From positions 248,001-312,000 of the forward strand of contig VJWN01000028.1 in NCBI GenBank assembly GCA_007644065.1: a stretch of DNA of 64,000 nt. Reading direction: 5' to 3'. Both the position numbers and the translations under genes were made by a program. The notes below the pieces were generated by a model, which saw nothing but the letters and a program-made list of their open reading frames with translations, ran no database searches and was not told the DNA's origin. Every line of letters starts with the position of its first letter. Positions within the stretch are counted from its first letter, which is position 1. The DNA is from Margaritispora aquatica (taxonomy: Eukaryota > Ascomycota > Leotiomycetes > Helotiales > Discinellaceae). Shown here in pieces: positions 32,621 to 42,966 of the stretch.

Positions 32621-35059
32621 ATGGATTTGAACGCGATTGTTGACGATCTCAACGTCAACAAGAAATCGCAACAGAGAGATCGCTCAAAGCGTGTGAGCAT
32701 AGCCAAAATGCGAGCGCATACTCCTCAGAAAGATCCTGATGGTCAGAGACGCCGGCCATCCATTGGAGGCGGATTGCGAGCAAGCATTGGGTCCACTGGC
32801 ATCCCCATTGTCCATTCAAGAGTGAATACTGCTTGCGACTCCCATACTATAGATACTTATACTGATGCATTCATCTAGATCAGACAAGCACGTGCGCTAA
32901 ATTCGCAACCTGCGTTTGACTTCCTTACGGGCGAGCCAGTAAATCGACCACCATCTCGAGGATTCTCGCAATCCTTGAGAGTCGTTTCTGGAGCACCACC
33001 ACACGGCGAAGAGGCAGAATTCGAGACGGCGGAACAGCGAGAGAAGAGAAAGCGAGAGCTGGACGACCTGAAAGCAGAAGTCAAGACCCTCAAATATACA
33101 ATCGACAACCATAGGCAGGAGGACGAACTCGCAAAATTACGGCATGAGAGTGAGCTTCGAGATGCGCGTCGCAAGGGCGAGGAGGACTTTGCAGCCAAGC
33201 AGGCCGCAGAGGCTGAGAAGTCTAAGATCCAGCGACAGTACGATATTCTGTCCAAGGAAGTCACCGAGGTGAAGGATAATTCCGCAAACGAGAAGGCTGC
33301 CCTAGAACGGCAATTGCGAGACATCCAGGAGAATAAGAGGCTATTGGAGGAGGAAATTGAGGATTTGAAGTCCGAGAAAGAAGAGAGCATTCGGTCTATT
33401 GAGAGGAAAGCATCAGAATTGGAAACCAGAAACAAGGCTTTACAGACGACGATACGAGAACTGCAGCAGGATTCTGACCAGCGAGAATCATTACTTCAAG
33501 ATGCCCAGCAACAAGTAATAAATAAGGACAGTACAATTGGAAGCCTAGAAGCAGAGGTACTGAGACTGAAGGCACAAACTGGTGATGTCGAGACACTAGA
33601 TGTGATCAAGAGAGAATTGAGTGAGCAAGTCACCCACATCAGGAAATTAGAGGTTGTCAACAGAGAGCAATCAGCTGAACTCAAGCATTTTAAGCGACTA
33701 CACAAGAGTGTCGAGGTGGTAGAGGAGGAGAAAAGGTCTCTGCAACGGAAACTAGAGGCCGTTGAAGGACTTGAAAACGAGCTTGGGGAAGCTCGCATCC
33801 AGAGACAACGACTTGAGGATGAACGACTAGCATGGACTGCCTATCTTCGGAATGAAGCTGGTGAAGACGGACAACTCGAATTCGAAACTCCAGAAGCATT
33901 AGCCCGAGGTCTTGTTGCTGAGCGGCTACACACTGCCACACTCGTTGAAAGAATCGGAGCATTAGAACCAGAGATTTCAACCAGAGATAATGCTATCCAA
34001 GCACTAGAAGCAGAGAAGTCGAAATTAGCCGAAGAATTAGAGAAAGCCAAAATATCAGGCACCAGCTCAAGTAACAGCAAAATCCAGCTTCGTCTGGAAA
34101 GACAGCGTGATTTGGCAGTCAGAGAAGCCGAGTTTCTACGAGACCAACTAAAGACCTATGACACAGAAGACAATACCTTCCAACCTGAAAAGGTCGACGA
34201 AGTGAAGCAACAGCGAATCCAAGAACTTGAGCAACTCGTTTCAGACTACAAAACCGAAGTCCAGAGCCTCTCCGCTGATCTCGCATCCAAGGACACCGCA
34301 CTTCCTGCCCTAGCAACAGGATCCAAGCGAACTCGTGACATTGACGAAGAAGCTCAAGAGAGCCAGCGCATCGGTGAACTCACTCGCAAGAAGCGCAAAC
34401 TCCAAGACGAGGTCACCAACCTGCAAGCCTCAAACAAGCTCTTCCAGAAAGAAATCTCCGTCCTCCAAGAGCGCCTCACAGCCGCAACCACACAACGCCA
34501 AACCCGTGTACTCTCCCTCCGCTCCAACCCAACCTCGGACTTCGAAGCTATAAAGCTCAGCACACTCACCACCCTCCGCCAAGAAAACAGCGATCTCCTA
34601 TCTCGCCTCTCCGGCGCCTCAGGCGGCACCCTGACCTCCGTCCCCGCCTCCGTGCTCCAATCCATGCAGCACGAGCTCTCCGCCTTGCAAGCAGCGCTCT
34701 CCTCAGAGAAGAAAACCAAAGACCGCCTCCTCAAAGTATGGGGCGCTAAGAGCAACGAGTTCCGCGATGCAGTAACGCACCTGTTTGGGTGGGACATGGT
34801 ATTCATGCGAGACAACAAGGTGCGTGTCACGAGCGTCTTTTACCCCGACACCGAAGACAACGACAACAACATCGTGTTCGACATGGAGCGCGGCACCATG
34901 AAGGTCAGCGGCGGGCCACAGAGCGCGTTCGCGGCCAAGATTGCGGATCAAGTCAAGTTCTGGCTGAAGGAGAGGGAGAGCATCCCTTGCTTTTTGGCAG
35001 CGCTGGGCTTGGAGTTTTGGGAGGAAGTTAACAGGGACAAAACGATTATGATGGGGTAG
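32621..35059 (+). CDS. MAD1: Spindle assembly checkpoint protein Mad1
   Basis: Two exons, 32621-32821 and 32879-35059, give 793 residues. Mad1 recruits Mad2 to unattached kinetochores. Residues ~100-660 are almost continuous coiled coil. The conserved C-terminal part starts at about 675 with KDRLLKVWGAKSNEFRDAV, which contains the RLK-type motif (RLLK) that contacts Bub1. The globular RWD-like domain follows (LFGWDMVFMRDNKVRVTS, DTEDNDNNIVFDMERG) and ends FLAALGLEFWEEVNRDKTIMMG. The N-terminus is basic and polar, suited to nuclear-pore or kinetochore contacts. It lies divergent from TAM41 and tail to tail with BIR1, another mitotic gene. Confidence 0.93.
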
Positions 35060-35664
35060 TTGCATAGAATTGCGTAGCTAGCTAGCTAGCTGGTGTCGCG
35101 ATGCCACAGAGGCAAAATGGCGTTTGGATGGAACGGGAATATGTTTGAGTTTGTAAAGATTATATTGCACACTAAAGCGTTGCAGCATTTTTACCATGCA
35201 AGCACGGCGTTGCTGGACATAACTTGGGAAATGGGAAACAGGAAACGGGTGGCTCGCTAGTTTTCTTTCGCAAATTCGTAACATGATAGATGGGTGGGAG
35301 GCTGGGCTAGGCCAGGCTGTACGATGAATACCTAACTTAGCATTTAATGATACCATACCTCATACATCACCTCATCGCATACTCTATCATGTTATATAGC
35401 ACACATTGCAACAAACTGAAATGGAAGTCTCAAGACAGCGGACAGATCAAAACTTTAAAGAGTCGAGTTACAATTGGCCTCATTTCAATGTATTGTACCC
35501 GAAAATAGAACATAACCTAGGTAGCTATCCTGGTGAAATCTCAAAACGCCATAATCGTTTCTCGTTGTCCCAAGCCCATAACAAACAACCCAACACCTCA
35601 ACCATTCCACACAAAAAAACGCATTACTCCGTCCCATCTCCCTCTCCCATACCAAATCACTAAA
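35060..35664. other. Intergenic, convergent MAD1 / BIR1
   Basis: 605 bp holding both 3' UTRs. A short (GCTA)4-like run follows the MAD1 stop at about 35077-35092. Nothing else is seen. Confidence 0.5.
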
Positions 35665-38570
35665 CTACTCCACACATTCCACTCCCTCCAAAGCAGCCAT
35701 AGCTCTGGTTCCCTCCCTCTCAAACGCACCGACCATGCGCTCACACTCAGCTCTCAGCTTCTCCTCTGCCACTCCAGCATTATAGCGGATCCACTCCTCA
35801 ACACTCATGTTCTTCTCTGTACTGCTCAACTCCGCACCCGCACCCGTTACGCTCTTCTTCATACCAGCAAACAACCCCCCGGCGCTAGTGCCGACATTCT
35901 CATCTCCAGGTGTCTGGATGAATACCATATCCAAATCAGCAGCGGTCCAAGGTTGTGAGGTTTGTAAACCAGCAATGACGTTGCGTTTTGAGGGTGACGA
36001 GGGGATGGGTGTTCGGGCCATGGGAGCGAGTGGGATACGAGTTGTGTGTTGTTGTGGGGTGGATGTCAGGCCCATTCGAGCTACGGCTGCGGCTGAGGTT
36101 GATGCTGAGGGTTTGGATGAGGGAGGGTGGTTTTCTGCATCTGAGGACTGGGGTGATTGCGATGGGGTTAATTCTTTAGGGGGTGGTGAGGAAAGGCGGG
36201 GAGGCGAGGGAGCTTTGCGCTGGATTGGCGTTGGTTGTGCTAGTTCTGGCGAGGGTTCTCTTTCTACACTTTCGACTACCTCTGGGATTATGACTTCAGG
36301 GGACGCGATTGTAACCTTCGGTGGTCGGCCCCGTGGTTTGCCTGGCTTGGCTTTCGCTGGCTTGGGTGTAGGTGGAAGGATAACTGGTTCCTCAATCACT
36401 TCTGGTTCAACCTCGGGGATTTCTTGCTCAGGAACTTCCTCTTCCACAAGTTCCTCTTCTAAGTTCTCCTCCTCTTGGATCTCCTCTTCCTCCTGAGCCT
36501 CCTCTTCATACATGATTCCCTTTCCTTTGGCTGATAGAACCTCTGGTTCTGGCGTAGGTTCGATGACAGGCGTGGGAGCACGATGGACGATTTCTTCGAT
36601 ATGTCTTGTCACCTTCTTCCCTGCTCTTGCTTTCTTTAATGTACTTGTGCGCCGATTCGAGTCTTTTCGTACGACGGTAGATTGGCTAGCCATACTTGCA
36701 TCAGTCTCATGCCCAGAGTCGCTTCCTTCATCATCGGCAACGGTCTCATGCTCATCTTCTACAGGAACATCCTCTGCAACTGACATGACTGATCCTCTGG
36801 TAGTTCTTCCAGCACGTTTCTTCACAGGCTGTCGTGGAGCTCTCTGCTTTTTTGGCTGAATAACAGGCGATGAATGCTGTATAGATATACTATGTTCCAG
36901 CTCAGAAGCAACCTGCACTGCAGCTTCTTCTTCCTCGACGAGTCGTTGTGCTTCTGCTTCGGCGGCCTTTTTTGCTGCTAATGCCTGCTGTTTTGCGGAA
37001 ACCTTGCGAGGCTGTTTTGCCCTGGCACCCTTCGCTTTGGGCAGAGGCTTCGATTCAACTTGCATGGCTTCAATTTCAGCTTCAATGACCTCCTCATCGA
37101 TTTCCATTGGCTCGGTACTGAACATTGCGTGATCGGCATTCACAGCTTTATTCTTCCTTGTGGATTTCTTCAACTCCAATACTGGCTCAGGTTGAGCCTC
37201 ATCATCAGTCAACCGTCTCTCCAAATCAGCTTCCAGTGCTCTTTCAATTTCCTCATCGTCTGGAGAAGGCGCTCTTTTCCGTACCGCTGTTGCTGTTGAA
37301 GTTTTACGAGTCGCCTTTGACTGTCGTCCTTTACGTCCAGCTGGCCTCGAGGTCTCCATGGGAGCTTCATCAACAATCATTGAATCGTCAACAGCTATGC
37401 TCCCCCTAGTCCTCGTTGCTCGGCGCTTTGCAGGTGGGGCTACCACATCGACTGTCATAGACTCCTCTTCAGTTTCACTTTTCCTCTTTCTGCTTTTAGC
37501 TACCTTGGGAGTTGTGTCTACTTTGACCTCAAAATCATCGTCCTCAGGCTCGGGTGCTGGCTCAACTTCTACTGGTTCTTCCTTCTTAGATCTCGTTTTC
37601 TTGGACTTATTTGTGGCAGTTTTCTTGCCCTTCGCCATTTTCTTTGTCGCTGTAGCATTCGTTGCCGTGGTAAGAATACTATCCTCTTCCTCGGCTGGGA
37701 AATCCAAAAGTGACGGAGCTTCAGATCCGACTGTTAAAACAGACTGTGTTGAAAGTCGGGATGCTTTTGATGCTCTTTTGGACTTGGTCTTCTTCGTAGG
37801 TGCACCTTGACTGATTAATGTGAAGAAAGCACAATCTGGCGAACGTTTGTAATGCTCATCCCTTCCTAAGTCAGCATCAACTGAGGGTAAGAGCGACCGA
37901 CGGAACTTACATCGGCTTATCTGATGGTTCCCAACCATCTAGAGCCAGCTGACAATAAGCACATGTAGCCATATCATCGTATTCTGGTGTAGGTGTATAT
38001 TTCCATCCAGCTTCTACCATCTACAGATCGTGTTAGTGCAATTCCACCTCCAATACTGTATTAACCAACTTGTTTGACTTTGCATTTCCATCCTTTTTTT
38101 CCTTCATGCGGCCACTTGTCTCCAAAGGTATCTTTCCTTGCCTGTATCATTTTCTCACTTGTTGGGTTTTCCTGGCTCAATTCCTCGTCCTGTTGCTCAA
38201 TTGTCGCAACGATAGCCCATCCACAATCCGGACAATGCTTCAGATGCTCTGCCAATGGGTCATCATCCTCCTCCCATCCATCCATAGACCTATGGCACAA
38301 AAAGCAGGCGACATTATCGGGATTAGCTTGGGTGGGGTGAAAGAAAAATCCAGCTCTTGCAAGCTACATCTCTGTCAGCAATTGCGATATAAAATAGCTT
38401 AAGAGTCGTACTATTTCTGGGGAAAGCGACTTATGGGGCCATTTTATGGACTTTGGAGCTTTCGATGTCGCATTTGAAGCCCTCCTCTGCGTGACTGGTC
38501 GCGATTTTTTGAATGATGCAAGCCGAGCATCATATGTGAAATACTCGTCTGCAATATGTTCGATATCCAT
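35665..38570 (-). CDS. BIR1: BIR-domain protein Bir1/survivin, chromosomal passenger
   Basis: Exons are 38570-38412, 38363-38070, 38020-37911 and 37861-35665 (minus), giving 919 residues. Two BIR zinc-binding domains are visible: the first ends CFLCHRSMDGWEEDDDPLAEH with HCPDC; the second has CAYCQLALDGWEP, DEHYKRSPDC. The central ~600 residues are acidic and Lys/Pro-rich, disordered, with several basic KKRK-type stretches. An AT-hook core (RGRPPK) sits near residue 698. The last ~50 residues (from MSVEEWIRYNAGVAEEKL) form the conserved C-terminal helix of fungal Bir1. Bir1 joins INCENP and Aurora B in the chromosomal passenger complex at centromeres. The exon 3/4 join uses acceptor GGAAG and gives SDKPMDEHYKRS, as expected for a BIR; the nearer TTAG acceptor breaks frame. 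Confidence 0.94.
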
Positions 38571-39279
38571 GGTGATGTAGCGAATGCTGTATCGAATCTC
38601 TCCAGGTGGTTTTGGCAGAGTCGCAATCTTGTCGCGTCCGTTATGATGTGTCGGGGCGTGGACTGAATGTTCGGATATCCTAATTCATGCAAAATAACGG
38701 AATGCAAAATGATAACTGTTCTATCTTGTGCTCGATAGCAATTGGCGCGTCGATATGGCGGATTTCCGTTAGCAAATTCGTGCTCTAGTGAGGATGTCTG
38801 CTCAGCTTCGAATGTTCGCGGCGGGCATGGTTTGTTTACAGGCAGAAATACACCGCCTCGTCTATACTTAGACTAGCGCGATTTGATCATCAACCGCGCG
38901 CATCATGGATCTCTTCTCTACGATCAATCATTAATATATATTCTATGATACTTGTGAAATGACGGAATCAGTCCTTCGATCACATTCATGAAATAAACAG
39001 TCTTCTGGACTATCAAGTTGAGATCAAACGGTTATATTTAATGAAGTTCAATTTCAATGCTATGCTCACCTACCTCACTCATAACTACATTGATCATCAT
39101 TCAGTCATCATCATTCATACTCGAAAGGCGCCAATAAAAACTCCATAGCTAGACCAAAACTCGGTGAAGCAAGGCACTCTACCACTACGTAACCCTCTCA
39201 CACCAATTTAATACCTCCTGTCTATCAACCAGTCGATGGGGAAATGCCTGAAAATCATCAATTGTGTACATTGACGTGA
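38571..39279. other. Intergenic, BIR1 promoter
   Basis: 709 bp between the BIR1 start and the DUF4360 gene's stop. Nothing specific recognised. Confidence 0.45.
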
Positions 39280-40054
39280 CTACGATTTCTTACATTTCTG
39301 CCACTGCACACCAACAACAAAAGAGATTTTCCCATCAAGAGAGTCTTGGGTCAACAAGCCAGTGAAACCAGGTATAGCTCCAGCCGCACTGGATAGACGA
39401 ACTACTGAGTTAATATTCAGTGGAAGCGAAGCACCACACGAAGACCAGATCGTTGATGTAAAAGGGATCGTGTCAATTATTTCATAGTTGCCATCTGTTG
39501 GTCCATGGAAAGGAGTCGAAGTTGTCACCTGAGATGATGCTATTCAATCGTGGTCAGCTGTCATGCCATTTATGATATTTTTCTGTACTCACACCCAGAG
39601 AAATAATAAGTGGCTGACTGAATGCCAGTAACATTGGCCGTGAGACCAGCATAGCCTCGGAATTCGGTGCTCAAAATGCTATACTGGAAGCCCTGCGGGT
39701 ATTGGAGGTTGATATTCAGTTGGCAGTTCTTTCGAGATTCTGTCAGGAGAATTCCGGGTCCAATGGATGCGACCATTTGATCGAAGATGAGGGTGAAGCT
39801 GTTTGCATTAACATTTATTTCAAATTCCGCTGAATGACTTCTTACGTCGAGCGATCAGCCGAGATAAAGGAGCCAACCGATCCTTGAGCACAGCCTGTTC
39901 CACCATAAGAGATTGATTGTATGGTGACCTGTGTTGGGTTGGGACTATTCGTCGAATCTCCAGATCCAATCGGAACCTCTAACACTGGTCCATCACTGGT
40001 CGGGGCAGCAAATACGGTGGCTATAAGAGCAATTAATGAAAGATGTTTAAGCAT
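39280..40054 (-). CDS. Secreted DUF4360-family protein
   Basis: Exons are 40054-39846, 39798-39593 and 39539-39280 (minus), giving 224 residues. The signal peptide (MLKHLSLIALIATVFA) is followed by a short linker and the DUF4360 pattern: ISYGGTGCAQGSV, then FDQMVASIGPG, RKNCQLNINLQYP, GFQYSI, RGYAGL, YYFSG, WSSCGASLPLNINSVVRL and a final VQWQKC. Four cysteines at typical places suggest two disulfides. DUF4360 proteins are extracellular and widespread in fungi; their biochemical function is unknown. Both introns have standard GT-AG ends (46 and 53 nt) and the model is full length. Confidence 0.9.
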
Positions 40055-42129
40055 CGTATGGACGCTGCGGATATTCGTATGTTTGCGAGCAGAGAGTTCC
40101 TGGGTTCGGAGCCAGTGAGTGCAAGTTGTCTCCTGCAACTCTAGGAGATTCCATTATAATATATCACCAAGTTATCACTGCAGCATTGATGAGTATTCCC
40201 GGCTTCCCAAATCGGTCTTGCATAACTCTGCCTGGTGGCAAGTATATTACATTCTGCACTTTCGGATCCTTGGACTCGCAAACGAAGTCATAGGGACATC
40301 GACTTTACGACCTATCAGCAAAGTTCATCAACTCCGATGCAACCATACATCACCATATTTCATGCCAAGTGGCCGTTGTCATTCATCGGGTATTAACTCT
40401 CTAGCACAGCATATTCACACCTTGTCTTCAGAACTTTGTCTCTTTATTTGCGACCCTTGGCATCTTCTTTCGATTTCGTTCGACTAGTGTTACTACTAAT
40501 TACCAATGCTTCCGAGAGCAAGATAAATTCACCATTTTTGTTGTTTTTACTTTAAGCGAAAATCCGAACGTATGAAGATATTTGCTACACAAGATCGTGG
40601 TACAGGCTTACAAAAATAGCACTCGACGTCATTCAGGATTTTGTCTCAGTACACGTGTTACTACGCCGTCCAAACGTGTTAGTTCTGACGGTACCTCGGT
40701 GTATCTTTGCGTCGAAATAACTTCGAGGACTAAATTCACACAAACAAAAATGTCAAGAACTTGACACATCACAAAAGTGGTTTCCATCAAGATCTATGAA
40801 ACCAATCTACTAAAATGCTCGAGAGCTCCTTGACAACAAACACTACCCCTTGCTTTGTGCTTTGCACCACCCCGAGCGCCCAACCGGGTGAAGCGCTGCC
40901 AGGCGAACGCCTCACCTTAATTCAAGTTCTGTCCAACCCGTTGCCCCAACGCTGCTCCTTGTACGATTCGATCGCTCAAACCCACGTTTTGCCATAGCAG
41001 ACAGGAATGCACTCGGTGCTACCAAAGCATTCGGCTATGCTCAAGCCGAATCACAGATTGTGAAAACCAAGGCTTTGAGCTGTATGTTGCCGTGAGTGAT
41101 GTTGGCAAATCGTGCGGGGCTTGCGTTGAGTGATCATTATGATGAAGCTGCTATTGATCACAGAGGGATAGAAATGCTTTGGCAAGAGGTTAGTTTCTAT
41201 TGCATGTTACTTCTGCTCTTACCAAGACCTCGGCACTTTTCACTGACTTTGACAAACCACTGTGCTCATACAGCAGAATGTTCTCGAGAGATATCCGATG
41301 ACAGGAGATAAAAAAAAATGATATTGCGATGATCTGCAAAATTGGTGGCACGGATTTTGGCACTTACAAACCATCTCACATCAAGTAAAAATTGTCATTG
41401 TTACAGGAGGTGTCCCACAGCAGCAACACGAACTTCAGAAAGTCTTCCTAAGGATATTATTAAGTAGCCTCAGTATACTAATTGTTGCGCAATTGATTAC
41501 GCGCTCATGGACGATCTGCTAGCGTTGCTTCGTTGAGGACATTGAGTGGCAAATTTACGGATTGCAAATTCCGTGCTGCAGACTTGCTGCAGACTTCATA
41601 TTCAGCGAGGTATCACGATACATTAATGCGAAACGAACTGTAATTTCGATGAGAGTTCTACTCGCCGAGATAATAACTAGACCTTTCTTATGCTCCCCCG
41701 ACTCGGATAGGAGGACAATTCTTAGGAAGAGGAATTCTTCGAGGAAATACAGTTATACCACATCTCCAATACTTCTATAGAACGAACGACCTGGGAATAA
41801 GCGAGTGAGTGAATACATGAATGAACTATCAAATTGAGTTGAATTCGACCACAAGTCTTCCCATTCGATCCAGTCCAATTCTAAACAAGTCCAAGAAACC
41901 TCTAAACCAAGCAAGCAAATCTGTCGCTTAATTTCTGTTCTCCTATCAACCTCTCTCTCGCACTCACTAACTCGCTTTTCAACGACTTATAAGTACCTTC
42001 TAAATACTCCCATACTTGTATCCTCTATCTTGCAGGAAACATATAGCGTTAGCCAGGTAAGATAGCTTGTATCTTCAACCCCAAGAGATATGGATTGGAT
42101 AATAGAACTACATAGCTTAGTCTACCTAC
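40055..42129. other. Intergenic, gene-poor
   Basis: 2.1 kb upstream of the DUF4360 gene and downstream of the ankyrin/SEC-C gene. Short ORFs on the plus strand (for example near 40815 and 41096) show no domain and no splice partner. Nothing recognised. Confidence 0.45.
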
Positions 42130-42966
42130 CTAATTCTTCCCACAACAGACTTTATACTTCTTTTTACTTCCACAACTACACGGATCATTCCTCCCCACCT
42201 TCTTTCCCTCCCCTTTCCCTGTCGTCGTTTGCCCAGCCGCTGCACTACCACTCCAACGAACACCACCGCCGCCACCGCCACCGTCATCACCACCATCACC
42301 AGTCCCAAACATCAGCGTCCCCAACTCCGGCACAAACCCCACAACTCTCGTCGCTAATGCCGCAGCCGTCACGCCATCACCATCAGCAATATTGACATTC
42401 CCACCATGTTCCAAAAAGTAGCGCATGGCATTAACAGCTGTCTGCTTCCCCACAGCCGAGAAATCACTCACCATCGCGATATCATGAGCGGCCACACACC
42501 CGTAGCGATTCCGATGATTGATATTCGCGCCCACGCTTAGCAAAATCTCCGCAACCTCGGGATCGAAATACGGCTTTGTGGAAATAGACCACATCAGCGT
42601 CGTGCTCCCGCTCAAATCAACGGAATCCACAGGCACTCTGGCCCCGAGTGCGAAAAAGCGGATGTACGAGATGTAAAGCGACCGGTTGTGCGGAGCGAGG
42701 AGCGTAAGCTGCAGGATGTAGTTGTAGAATGTGACTTTGGTGGGGCCGTACGTGATGTCTGCTAGTGCTTTGCGAGCTTGATCGAGGCCGAAATTTGCTA
42801 CACGTCTGTTGAAATCGTTTGCGACAGCTTGGAGGGGCCCGCTGCGTAGGAGCTGGGCATAGTCGTCTAGGTCGTCGGCTGTGTAGGTTGCCGTGGTGCA
42901 GAAACTGCGGAGACGCATGGATTCGGTGCCGGAGAGGATGTGTATACCTCCTGGTATATTCGACAT
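42130..42966 (-). CDS. Ankyrin-repeat protein with C-terminal SEC-C zinc motif
   Basis: An uninterrupted frame of 278 residues. The middle (about 110-215) holds ankyrin-like units (TTLMWSISTKPYFDPEVAE, AEILLSVGANINHRNRYG, AMRYFLEHGGNVNIADGDG). After a Gly/Asp linker (DGGDDGGGGGGG) the protein ends with the SEC-C motif VGRNDPCSCGSKKKYKVCC, with CxC...CC zinc ligands as in the SecA tail. In other proteins SEC-C binds zinc and mediates protein contacts. The ankyrin/SEC-C combination suggests a scaffold or adaptor; the partner is unknown. It lacks introns, unlike nearly all neighbours. Confidence 0.85.
   Translation of the reverse strand: MSNIPGGIHILSGTESMRLRSFCTTATYTADDLDDYAQLLRSGPLQAVANDFNRRVANFGLDQARKALADITYGPTKVTFYNYILQLTLLAPHNRSLYISYIRFFALGARVPVDSVDLSGSTTLMWSISTKPYFDPEVAEILLSVGANINHRNRYGCVAAHDIAMVSDFSAVGKQTAVNAMRYFLEHGGNVNIADGDGVTAAALATRVVGFVPELGTLMFGTGDGGDDGGGGGGGVRWSGSAAAGQTTTGKGEGKKVGRNDPCSCGSKKKYKVCCGKN

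Noticed and set aside
35807..36496. Plus-strand Ser/Gly-rich frame of 229 codons opposite BIR1
   Set aside because: Low-complexity mirror of the repetitive acidic/proline-rich BIR1 coding sequence; no domain.
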